NCBI GenBank assembly: GCA_004558535.1
Contig: SFCP01000124.1
Span: 1-6,640 of the forward strand
Origin: Bacteroidales bacterium
GTDB lineage: Bacteria > Bacteroidota > Bacteroidia > Bacteroidales > Bacteroidaceae
Direction of reading: 5' to 3'
Length of the DNA stretch: 6,640 nucleotides
A program made the position numbers and the translations under genes. A model generated the notes under the pieces. That model was given only the letters and a program-made list of their open reading frames with translations. It did no database searches and was not told where the DNA came from. How positions within the stretch are numbered: the first letter of the stretch is position 1; the number at the start of each line of letters is the position of its first letter. This document shows, piece by piece, positions 1 to 6,500 of this stretch.

Positions 1-165
1 GATGTTTTCCTATGGTTCAGTGTGGCACGCAACTTCCCGCTTCGCTTGTCCGGCAAAGTAAAAAAATGCGTAAAAGTAAAAGGAGAATGCTTGTGCCATA
101 GCTGTTCGAATGAAATGGGACGCTATCGGGCAACCATTACCCGGTTTGTTTTTCCCAAGACGCGG

Positions 166-197
166 CAAAAATAAAGCAATTTTTTTATACAACCAAC
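166..197 (-). promoter_or_regulatory. Bacteroidetes-type promoter candidate facing left
   Basis: On the minus strand TATTTTTG (173-166) is a perfect match to the Bacteroidetes -7 element TAnnTTTG. GTTG (197-194) matches the -33 element TTTG at 3 of 4 bases, with a 20-base spacer. The surroundings are strongly AT-rich, unlike the rest of the window. Transcription would start near 160 and run out of the window to the left, so the gene served is not visible. Confidence 0.4.
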
Positions 198-256
198 TAT
201 TTGCTGTATTTTTTTAATCAAAAAAGCATCGGTGAACCGGTTTTGGGGACTTCGGG

Positions 257-319
257 CGGCTGTTCCCCATAAGGGGGCGGCTGTTCCCCATAAGGGGGCG
301 GCTGTTCCCCACAAGGGGG
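257..319. repeat. Three-copy 21-bp GC-rich tandem repeat just past the ygbA-like stop codon
   Basis: Units at 257-277, 278-298 and 299-319. Copies 1 and 2 are identical; copy 3 differs by one base (T to C at 312). Each unit contains CCCC-ATAA-GGGG (CCCC-ACAA-GGGG in copy 3), able to form a small hairpin in either strand's RNA. A degenerate fourth unit may begin at 320. The array lies 14 bases beyond the TAG stop of the ygbA-like gene. Because 21 is a multiple of 3, it reads as heptapeptide repeats in open frames on both strands, but I see no other sign of coding. Confidence 0.9.
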
Positions 320-333
320 CGCCTATCCCGTTC

Positions 334-669
334 CTATTTATGACTTCGGGGGTAGACTTTTTTGCTTCGCTTTATTTCGCGAAACAGATGTCTGACTGCG
401 GCAATCGGATGATAGAGAATCATTCTTGGTCCCGACCATCGCATGACCGCTATGATGCGCTCCTTCATTTCCGGTCGGTAGCAATGTATGGGGCATTTCC
501 TGCAAGTGGGTTTTTCCTTGCCGTAACGACATCGGCTAAGTCGGTTGTGGGCGTAATCCAGCAGTTCTTGGCAGTCGGGGCATAGTTCGGCGTGTCCCTC
601 GTGTCGCCGGCAGTACAGGCGTATCATCTGTTCCACCACGGCCATTTCTTCCTTTATGCGTATTCCCAT
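334..669 (-). CDS. YgbA-type cysteine-rich protein ('nitrous oxide-stimulated promoter' family)
   Basis: 111 residues from the ATG at 669. A GTG at 711 would add 14 residues, but AATTNNAARIHIS has no family character, whereas MGIRIKEEMAVVEQMIRLYC resembles the usual family start; neither has a Shine-Dalgarno sequence. The whole protein fits the small YgbA family: RLYCRRHEG, LCPDCQELLDYAHNRL, CRYGKEKPTCRKCPIHCY and MRWSGPRMILYHPIAAVRHL. Seven cysteines (20, 30, 33, 47, 56, 59 and 63) lie in CxxC-type pairs, suggesting zinc or iron-sulfur binding. No signal peptide or membrane segment is seen, so it is probably cytoplasmic. Its biochemical function is unknown; in enterobacteria ygbA belongs to the nitric-oxide-responsive NsrR regulon, which suggests but does not show a nitrosative-stress role here. 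It follows rmuC by 130 bases (88 to the GTG) on the same strand. Confidence 0.88.
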   Translation of the reverse strand: MGIRIKEEMAVVEQMIRLYCRRHEGHAELCPDCQELLDYAHNRLSRCRYGKEKPTCRKCPIHCYRPEMKERIIAVMRWSGPRMILYHPIAAVRHLFREIKRSKKVYPRSHK

Positions 670-713
670 AGATATATGTATGCGGGCGGCGTTGTTCGTC
701 GTAGCTGCCACGT

Positions 714-729
714 TGATTTATTTATCAAA
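714..729 (-). promoter_or_regulatory. Inverted repeat TTGAT-N6-ATCAA upstream of the ygbA-like gene
   Basis: On the coding strand TTGATaaataaATCAA has perfect 5-bp arms. The half-sites equal those of FNR (TTGAT/ATCAA), but the 6-base spacer is 2 longer than in the classic FNR box. It lies 45 bases before the ATG at 669 and almost touches the alternative GTG at 711, so a role as operator favours the ATG start. AT-rich sequence makes a chance match quite possible. Confidence 0.25.
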
Positions 730-799
730 AAAGTGCTTGCCGTCTGTCGCGCGGCGGCTTTGTCCCTTAGGAGGTGCGATGGGGTGCGAGGGAAATGCT

Positions 800-2107
800 T
801 TATGCCCCCTCCCCGGTTTGCTTCGGATTGTCCCCGCCTTGCGGTTGCGCGTTGGGCAGCAGGGTCGCGGTGTCGCTGTCCAGGAAGAGGCTGTTGTCCA
901 TCTCTGCGAGGGATTTTTTCTTCTTGTTCTCCCGTGCGCCGGCCTTGAGGAGGTTTTTTGCTGCGGTGATGATGCTTGGCCCGCTCTCGGCAGTCGTGAT
1001 TTTGAGTTTTGATATTTTCTTTATTGTGTCGTACATGCTTGCCTCTACATCGATAAAGCGGCTGCCGAAGTCCTGCACCCTTTCGATGACGCTGTTGGCG
1101 GCGTCCATCATCATTTGTTGGTTTTGCAGTTGCCGGACTTGTGTCCACATCATTTCGAGTACGCGCAGGTTCATGTACATGGTCTGAGGTCCCAGCACGA
1201 GCACGCCCTGGTCGTAAGCCCAGCGCCAGAGTGTTGTGTCGTTGAGCAGTGCGAGATTCAGTGCGCCCTCGATGGGTACATACATAATGGCGAAATTGAG
1301 GCGGTTGTAACCTTCGGGCAGATAGCGTGAATATTCTTTTCGTGCCAGACGCCGCACCTGTGCCCTGACGCTTTCGATATGGCCGTGCAGGAATTGGGTC
1401 TTTTCGGGGCTTTCGCTTTCGGCATTCATATAGCGTTCGTAGTCCGTGAGCGACATTTTGGAGTCGACGACGACGTGGCGGTTGTTGGGGAAGTGCAGAA
1501 TGAAGTCCGGTATCAGTCCTTTCCCATCGTCTCCCTTGGCAGCCTTGCCGGCTTTGTCCCTGAGGGTTTCCTGTGTGTCAAACTGCTCTCCTTCTTTCAG
1601 CTCGAGGTCTTCCAGCAGTTGCTTCAGTTTCAGTTCGCCGAAGTTGCCCTGTACCTTTACCTCCCCAGTGAGTGCGCGTGTCAGCCTGTCAGCCGTTTCT
1701 CCGAGTTCCCTGCTTTTCTGCATATTTACCTTGATGGTCTCGTCCAGGCGGGTGAGGGCTTCGCTTTGTTGTGCCTTGGATTTGTCGAAGGCTTCCTGCA
1801 TGGCCTTGAAGCTTTGCTGCAGCGGGTCAATGATTTTCGAGACCTGTTCTTTGTTCCTTTCCCCCAATTCCTCTTGCCGCCTTTTCAGAATTTCCTCGGA
1901 TGTAGCCTGCATTTGCTCCTTGATCAGTTTCATTTGGCTCTCCACTTGTTTCTGGTTCATGGCACGCAGAGTTTCGATTTGCTTGTCTGCGTTTTCCTTG
2001 ACCTGAGCCAATTGCCGGTCGTGTGCATTTTTCAGTTCCCCGATTTGCCTTTCGTAGGCCGTTTTCAGTTCGGTGATATGCCTTTGCGGCAGCCAATTGT
2101 TGCTCAT
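800..2107 (-). CDS. rmuC: RmuC-family DNA recombination protein, coiled coil and nuclease-like domain (frameshifted from its N-terminus)
   Basis: This frame holds most of RmuC. From its first ATG it would give 435 residues, but the first 11 or so (MSNNWLPQRHI) do not look like coiled coil and are probably out-of-frame noise; real homology likely begins at TELKTAYERQ. A long charged coiled coil runs to about residue 145, then the RmuC domain (about 110-390) with GNFGELKLKQLLEDLEL (155-171), PDFILHFP (200-207), VVVDSKMSLTDYERY (212-226) and YVPIEGALNLAL (276-287). P200-D201 with D215-x-K217 fits the PD-(D/E)XK nuclease fold assigned to RmuC. E. coli RmuC is linked to limiting inversion between short inverted repeats; its biochemical activity is poorly defined. 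The membrane anchor of the family is missing here and is found upstream in another frame (2073-2381). Joined, the product would be about 526 residues. The frame is open to a TAA stop. Confidence 0.85.
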   Translation of the reverse strand: MSNNWLPQRHITELKTAYERQIGELKNAHDRQLAQVKENADKQIETLRAMNQKQVESQMKLIKEQMQATSEEILKRRQEELGERNKEQVSKIIDPLQQSFKAMQEAFDKSKAQQSEALTRLDETIKVNMQKSRELGETADRLTRALTGEVKVQGNFGELKLKQLLEDLELKEGEQFDTQETLRDKAGKAAKGDDGKGLIPDFILHFPNNRHVVVDSKMSLTDYERYMNAESESPEKTQFLHGHIESVRAQVRRLARKEYSRYLPEGYNRLNFAIMYVPIEGALNLALLNDTTLWRWAYDQGVLVLGPQTMYMNLRVLEMMWTQVRQLQNQQMMMDAANSVIERVQDFGSRFIDVEASMYDTIKKISKLKITTAESGPSIITAAKNLLKAGARENKKKKSLAEMDNSLFLDSDTATLLPNAQPQGGDNPKQTGEGA

Positions 2108-2381
2108 ATTGGGATTTCAGCGCGTCATGTTGTGTGCGTAGGTGCTGTGCCGTGGCTTTCTGCACCTCGCAGTCAGCGGTGAGGCGGGTTATTTGGCTAT
2201 TGAGTTGGGCGATAGTGCCGTCCTGCTCTTTGATTTTTTCGTTCAGGGTGGCAATCTGTTGATTCAGGTTGTTTGTCAAATTGTCGCCCGCGGCGTTGTT
2301 TTTGGTTTTTTGGCCGATGAAAAATCCCGTCAGGAGGATGACCGTGAGCGCTACGGCTCCGATGATGAAGTAAATGACCAT
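2073..2381 (-). pseudogene. rmuC: N-terminal membrane anchor and coiled coil of rmuC, in a different frame from the rest
   Basis: About 103 residues. The ATG at 2381 begins MVIYFIIGAVALTVILLTGF, a clear membrane-spanning segment (about residues 3-23), followed by a Gln/Glu/Lys-rich coiled coil up to ...EQQLAAAKAYH. This matches the usual RmuC order of anchor, coiled coil and nuclease domain. The frame stays open as far as 1827, but past about 2073 the protein turns into non-coiled, shadow-like sequence (HRTENGLRKANRG...), while coiled coil resumes in the frame one base further on (ELKTAYERQIGELK). Skipping one base at about 2072, within CACC on the coding strand, joins the two parts smoothly. 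The cause may be a real one-base insertion, a sequencing or assembly error, or, less likely, programmed +1 frameshifting; no known slippery signal is visible. Confidence 0.75.
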
Positions 2382-2440
2382 AGGATGAAGGTTTTGTATT
2401 GTCAGGTGTAGCTCATGTCGCGCCGCGCCGCGCGCTTAGT

Positions 2441-2480
2441 GTGTCACGGCGTGCCACGGGGTGCTACGGCGTACTACGGG
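2441..2480. repeat. Four-copy 10-bp tandem repeat between the secreted-protein operon and rmuC
   Basis: Four head-to-tail units: gtgtcacggc, gtgccacggg, gtgctacggc, gtactacggg. The CACGG/TACGG core is kept, and the last base alternates c, g, c, g. It follows directly on a run of alternating G and C at about 2419-2435. The rest of the 182-base gap (2382-2563) holds the two hairpins and no supported gene. Confidence 0.7.
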
Positions 2481-2486
2481 TAATTA

Positions 2487-2522
2487 GGGCCATACCTCCG
2501 TAAGCGCGCAGAGGTATAGCCC
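2487..2522 (-). terminator. Large hairpin, probable transcript end after the secreted-protein operon
   Basis: In leftward RNA, GGGCTATACCTC pairs with GAGGTATGGCCC over 12 bp around a 12-base loop. The only non-Watson-Crick pair is a G-U on this strand; on the plus strand it would be a C-A mismatch, so the structure belongs to leftward transcripts. It lies about 40 bases past the stop codon of the InlB-repeat gene and before rmuC. The 3' side continues UAAUUACC, without a U-run, so the termination mechanism is uncertain. Confidence 0.45.
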
Positions 2523-2539
2523 CGTTGTATTGAATTTGT

Positions 2540-2555
2540 CCGAAGAGGGCTTCGG
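2540..2555 (-). terminator. Small perfect hairpin just downstream of the secreted-protein operon
   Basis: CCGAAG-CCCT-CTTCGG in leftward RNA: a perfect 6-bp stem with a 4-base loop, starting 8 bases after the stop codon of the InlB-repeat gene. No U-run follows (ACAAATTC), so it may protect the 3' end or assist termination instead of acting as a classic intrinsic terminator. Confidence 0.35.
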
Positions 2556-2563
2556 GCGCTGTT

Positions 2564-3550
2564 TTATTTCACGTAGACCTTCCTGCCACCGATGATGTAG
2601 ACACCACGTTGCAGCGGTTTGCCGGGGATGCGGATGCCCGTGATGGTATAGATGGCCTCGTCTGTGCGGCCTGCACCATTGACTGCACCGATGCCCGAGA
2701 GAACGTCATAGGTGCCGTAGATGCTGATGTCGCGGGCGGGCATCGTTTTGGGAACTTCCTGCCAGCCGCTAAACGTGTAGCCTTCCTTTTCGGGTACATC
2801 GGGCGGGGTGATGGCTTCGCCGTAGTTCACCTCCTGTGTCGCGAAGATGGTGCCGTCCAGGTAGTAGGTGACGGTGTAGGTGTTCACTTCGAATGCCGCA
2901 TAGACCGTCAGGTCTTCGGCGGGCATCGTTGTGGGCAGTCCCGTCCAGCCCAGGAAGGTGTAGCCCTCCTTGGTGGGATCTTCGGGCGGGGTAATGGCGT
3001 CGCCGGCAGTTAGTGTGGTGCTGTAGTATACCTTGTCGTCCAGCATGAATGTCAGCTGATACGTGGCGACCTCTCCCGAAGTGCCGCTGCTGCTGAGGGT
3101 TGCGGTAGCGCCTGCAAGGGGCTTCTCTTCGCCGAGGCGGTCGGCCACGATGATTTGCGAGAGGGTGAGGGTGTAGTTGCCCTTGTCCAGTCCGTCGGCA
3201 GCAGTGAGGCGGAGCGTCAGCAGGTCGCCGGTGTTTCCCGTCAGGGCTGCATTGGTCGGCGAGAGGGCTGCTATGCGCAGGTTGCCGCTTGCATCCTGTG
3301 CGACAAACAGGCTGTGGTCGGTCAGGCGGGTGCTGCCGGTGGCCGAACCGGCTACATAGTCTACGCCGGCGGGCAGCGCGACGCTCAGTTGAAAGGCGGT
3401 GAGGTTGTCATTGTCGGCGTTGTCGAGCACGATGTGGACTTGCCACTCCCGGCCGGGCACCAATTCCTCGGTCGTGGCGGTGAGGACGGCCGCACGTGCC
3501 GAGGGGAGGCACAGGCCGAGTAATGCTATAATGGAAAAAAGGGTTTTCAT
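2564..3550 (-). CDS. Secreted protein with cohesin-like domain, two InlB-type repeats and C-terminal sorting tail
   Basis: 328 residues. The ATG start is followed directly by a signal peptide (MKTLFSIIALLGLCLPSARA, probable cut after residue 20), which supports this start; no Shine-Dalgarno sequence precedes it, as is usual in Bacteroidetes. Residues about 30-153 form a cohesin-like beta-sandwich that resembles the C-terminal domain of the upstream CotH-type protein: both have a PG...VQ/VH opening, an AFQLSVALPAG / AQFDVVLPEG strand pair and an RLGE motif near the end. Residues 163-223 and 224-283 are two tandem Listeria-Bacteroides (InlB B-type) repeats, each with TPP..P.KEGYTF.GW and TMPA.D. 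Residues about 292-328 are a Por-type tail ending in RGVYIIGGRKVYVK, suggesting type IX export and attachment or release at the surface. No catalytic domain is visible, so a binding or scaffold role is likely. It starts 12 bases after the CotH-type stop codon, so co-transcription is likely. The binding partner is inferred, not shown. Confidence 0.9.
   Translation of the reverse strand: MKTLFSIIALLGLCLPSARAAVLTATTEELVPGREWQVHIVLDNADNDNLTAFQLSVALPAGVDYVAGSATGSTRLTDHSLFVAQDASGNLRIAALSPTNAALTGNTGDLLTLRLTAADGLDKGNYTLTLSQIIVADRLGEEKPLAGATATLSSSGTSGEVATYQLTFMLDDKVYYSTTLTAGDAITPPEDPTKEGYTFLGWTGLPTTMPAEDLTVYAAFEVNTYTVTYYLDGTIFATQEVNYGEAITPPDVPEKEGYTFSGWQEVPKTMPARDISIYGTYDVLSGIGAVNGAGRTDEAIYTITGIRIPGKPLQRGVYIIGGRKVYVK
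2702..3064 (-). repeat. Two tandem InlB B-type (Listeria-Bacteroides) repeats inside the smaller secreted protein
   Basis: Two coding repeats of about 60 residues (about 2882-3064 and 2702-2881) share the core TPP(E/D)xPxKEGYTFxGW and a TMPAxDxxxY ending. In the family this unit is a small beta-grasp-like module common in surface proteins of Firmicutes and Bacteroidetes, usually acting as a stalk or spacer. Both copies are complete and in frame. Confidence 0.85.
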
Positions 3551-3562
3551 GGCCGTCGGGGA

Positions 3563-6500
3563 TTATTTAACGATGACTTTCTGGTGGTTGACTATATAGA
3601 TGCCTGTGGGCAGTGCCACGGATTGCCGGCCCGCGGTGACCGAAGCGGTGCGCAACAGGCGGCCGTCGGGGGTATAAATGCGCAGTGTGCCTTCGCCCAG
3701 GCTTTCCACGTCGAGCGCACCGTCGTCGCCCTTGACGTCCATTTCTACTGCGCCCGAAATGCCGGTGGTCTCCATGTCAAACGAGGTGGATTTCGGCGCC
3801 AGTCGCAGGTCTTCGCCCAAGCGGTTTACCAAGGTGGCAGCTTCGATGCTCACCACGCGGGTGGCTTCGGGTATCAGGCTTTCTGCTTGCAGGTACATGC
3901 CCAGTGTCGCGCTGCCGACAGGCAAGAGGCGGTCGCCGCTGCCGCTGACAATCACGCGATAGCGGTTGCCGTCGGATCTGCCGGCTGTTGTGATGGGCGC
4001 GAAGCTTACGCTGTTGCCTTCCCATCCCTGCGGCAGGCTGATATGGGTCAGTTGCATGCCCTCGGGCAGGACTACGTCAAACTGCGCGGCGGCATAGTCT
4101 GCCTCCTCCACGTTCAGCTGTACCTGTGCGAGGGTTTCCATGCCGGGCGTCAGGGCGAAGCGGTTCCACCGGAGGTTGGCGGCAGCTGCGGGCAGGCTGA
4201 TTTGGCGCGACAAGAGGGCGGGTTGGCGCATGGCCATGGCCACGATGCGGACGGCATCGCTGATGGATACGGCACCGCTGCCATCGGCATCGGCCTGCTT
4301 GGCGTCAAAGCTTTCGTTGGACAGACCCACGAGGTAATTCATTACACATACGGCATCGGCGGCCGTAATCGCGCCGTCCAGGTTGACGTCGCCGACCGAG
4401 ATAGTCTCGGGTGTTTCCAGGTCATAGGCTTGCAGGGTGCTGTAGGCATACTCGGCGTGTTCCTGCAACCAGCTTTTCATATTTTCGACGCTGGAGGCGT
4501 AGTCGCGTCCGTCGCTCCAGCGCTCGGCGTTGTGCAGGAAGGAGGGATTGGCGTATTGGTAGTAGTCATCCACGAACTCGAGGATTTCCTGCTGATGGTC
4601 GCGCAGGAAATTGGTCCATACGCGGTAGAGGGCTTTCTGCACCTTGTCGCTGTTGCGTGTGACGGCGGTGTAGAATTGTCCGCCCGTACCCCTGCTGATG
4701 GACGAGAAGTAATCCTCGCGGGCTTTGGTGATGTAATATACATAGGAACCGTCGTAGCCATACGCCCAGTCAAAGTCCCACACCGGTCCGAAGATGTAGG
4801 GAGCGTGCAGGGCGCGTAGATCCTCGCGGTAGACGTAGCAGCTCTTCGGGTGTCCTAACTCGCAATTGTGGACATACATGTTCACAAACATGAAGCGGGC
4901 AAACATTTCCACGTTCATCTTGTCCGTATAGCTTTCGTCGGCGCGGCTCACCAGGCTTGTGAACTCGTTGAAGTCGCTTTGGATGAGGTCCAGGTAGTCC
5001 TGGTCGTAGGCTTCCGTGAAGTCCGGCTCCTTGATGTTGACCGGCAGGTAGTAGGCATTGTCGCGGAATTTGTAGGTTTCGTCGTAGTAGCTGTCCAACT
5101 CCAGCAGGGTGGCATGGCTCTCGTCTTCAATGTCCACGCTGTTGTTGGAAAATCCGATGTGTTCGGTGAAGTTGTAGCTGCCGCGGTATTCGCCGTTCAG
5201 GTAAAGCTCCACGGGGATGATGTGGTTGGCGCTGGCCGTGCCTGCCAACTGCGCCACTTTCATGGCCAGGGCATTGGTCATCATCGATCCCGTCTGGTTG
5301 TTGGCCAGGAGTACCCAGCTTTTTCCTTTGGTCAGTCCGAAGGGGGCCTTCTTGGCGGCAAACTTCAATCGGTAGGGGCTTTTGCCGTAGGCTCCCTGCC
5401 AGCTGGTGTTGCCGCGGCCTTTCACCTGTACGGAGTCGCGGAAGTCGGGGAAGACACCCGCTCCGTCGATGATGATTTCAGCGTTCAGGTAAACCTCTTT
5501 GCTGGAGATCAGCTGCCCGCCCTCCACGTTGAGGTCGATGCGGGGCACCTGTGTGGCATGGTCGGTGAGCCAGTCCACGCTGACCGTCACCTGTCGGCCG
5601 TAGGGTCGCCATTCGTAGGCATATTCGGCGGGGTGGATCAGCGTCGGCCCCTCGCCCTCGATTTTGGTGACTTTGTAGATGGCCAGTTCGGCCAGACAGA
5701 GGTAATTCTTGTAGGAACTGCCGGTCTGCTCCAGGCGCACGTATTCATAGGCCTCGGTCGTTTCGATGACGGGCGAGGTGTATTCCTGGCTCATACTTGT
5801 GGGCAGGCCATTGCTTTGGTCCAGTTTCAGCACCTCGGTCCAGTTTGTGCCATCGTGGCTCACCTGTATGGACCAGGATGTCGGCAGGCGGTTGGCATCC
5901 GGACGGGTCATATAATAGAAGAAGAAGCTTTGCAGTGGTTTCGGCAAAGCCACATCGATGTAAGTATTCTGATTTTGAGGAAGCTTCTCGTAGCTGCCCG
6001 TTCCCCAGGTAGAGTGGAAGAAAGTACTGCCATTGCCATCCAGCATCATCGCCAGGCCCTCTGTTTCGGGATAATTGCTCGGCGCATTGGTGGAAAGCAT
6101 CGATTCGGTCAGGGCCACCTTTTCGGTCTTGTACTCGTCATCGCCGGAGCTCCACAGCTCGTCGCTTATTTTCAGATAGTCCATGGTTCGCCAGCCCTCG
6201 TGCCCCAAGGTGTAGACCACGTCGCCGTCAAAGCGCGGACGGGAGACCTTGCTCTCCTGCCTTTCGCTACCGATAAAGGCCACTCCCTCGGCGTCGTCTA
6301 TCTGAAACGAGGGCGTAAGCCGCTTGCCGATAGCACCTACCGTGGCCGTGACGTGTGTATCGTCCACCAAGGTGGCGATTACGTCGGTGAAGACCTGGTC
6401 GTTGTATTTGTTGTTGAACTTGAACGAGGTGAATTTGGGCAGTGTGGCGGGTCCTTCATCGGAAATGCGGTCCACCAGTGCGGCATCGTAGTGCAGCACC

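Larger units (their letters stand above)
1..333. other. Non-coding region left of the ygbA-like gene
   Basis: No supported gene here. The open frames are short and have no recognisable motif; a 60-codon one on the minus strand (10-192) would begin upstream of the promoter candidate's start point. The stretch holds the 21-bp repeat array, an AT-rich block (about 165-230) with the promoter candidate, and a second TTTGCCG-like element at about 52-61 lacking a partner -33 box. It probably serves as the 5' untranslated region of a leftward gene beyond the edge. Confidence 0.5.

Noticed and set aside
10..192. 60-codon minus-strand frame at the left end
   Set aside because: No family match or Bacteroidetes-like start context, and it would begin upstream of the likely transcript start near 160.
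375..384. Perfect 10-bp palindrome TTTCGCGAAA
   Set aside because: It lies inside the ygbA-like coding sequence; a single short palindrome is expected by chance.
232..585. Plus-strand frame with heptad repeats AAVPHKG
   Set aside because: The repeats are just the 21-bp tandem DNA repeat read in frame; the rest is antisense to the ygbA-like gene.
734..767. Possible intrinsic terminator between rmuC and the ygbA-like gene (GCCGCC...GACGGC, then T6)
   Set aside because: The stem has only four good pairs and a mismatch, and eight bases of other sequence separate it from the T-run.
1379..2182. 267-codon plus-strand frame opposite rmuC
   Set aside because: Its Leu/Phe-rich sequence is the antisense image of the Glu/Lys-rich coiled coil of RmuC; it is not a membrane protein.
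3584..4819. Long 411-codon open frame on the plus strand opposite the CotH-type gene
   Set aside because: It mirrors the GC-rich coding frame of the CotH gene, has no recognisable domain, and is rich in A, G, V and H as expected for an antisense shadow.
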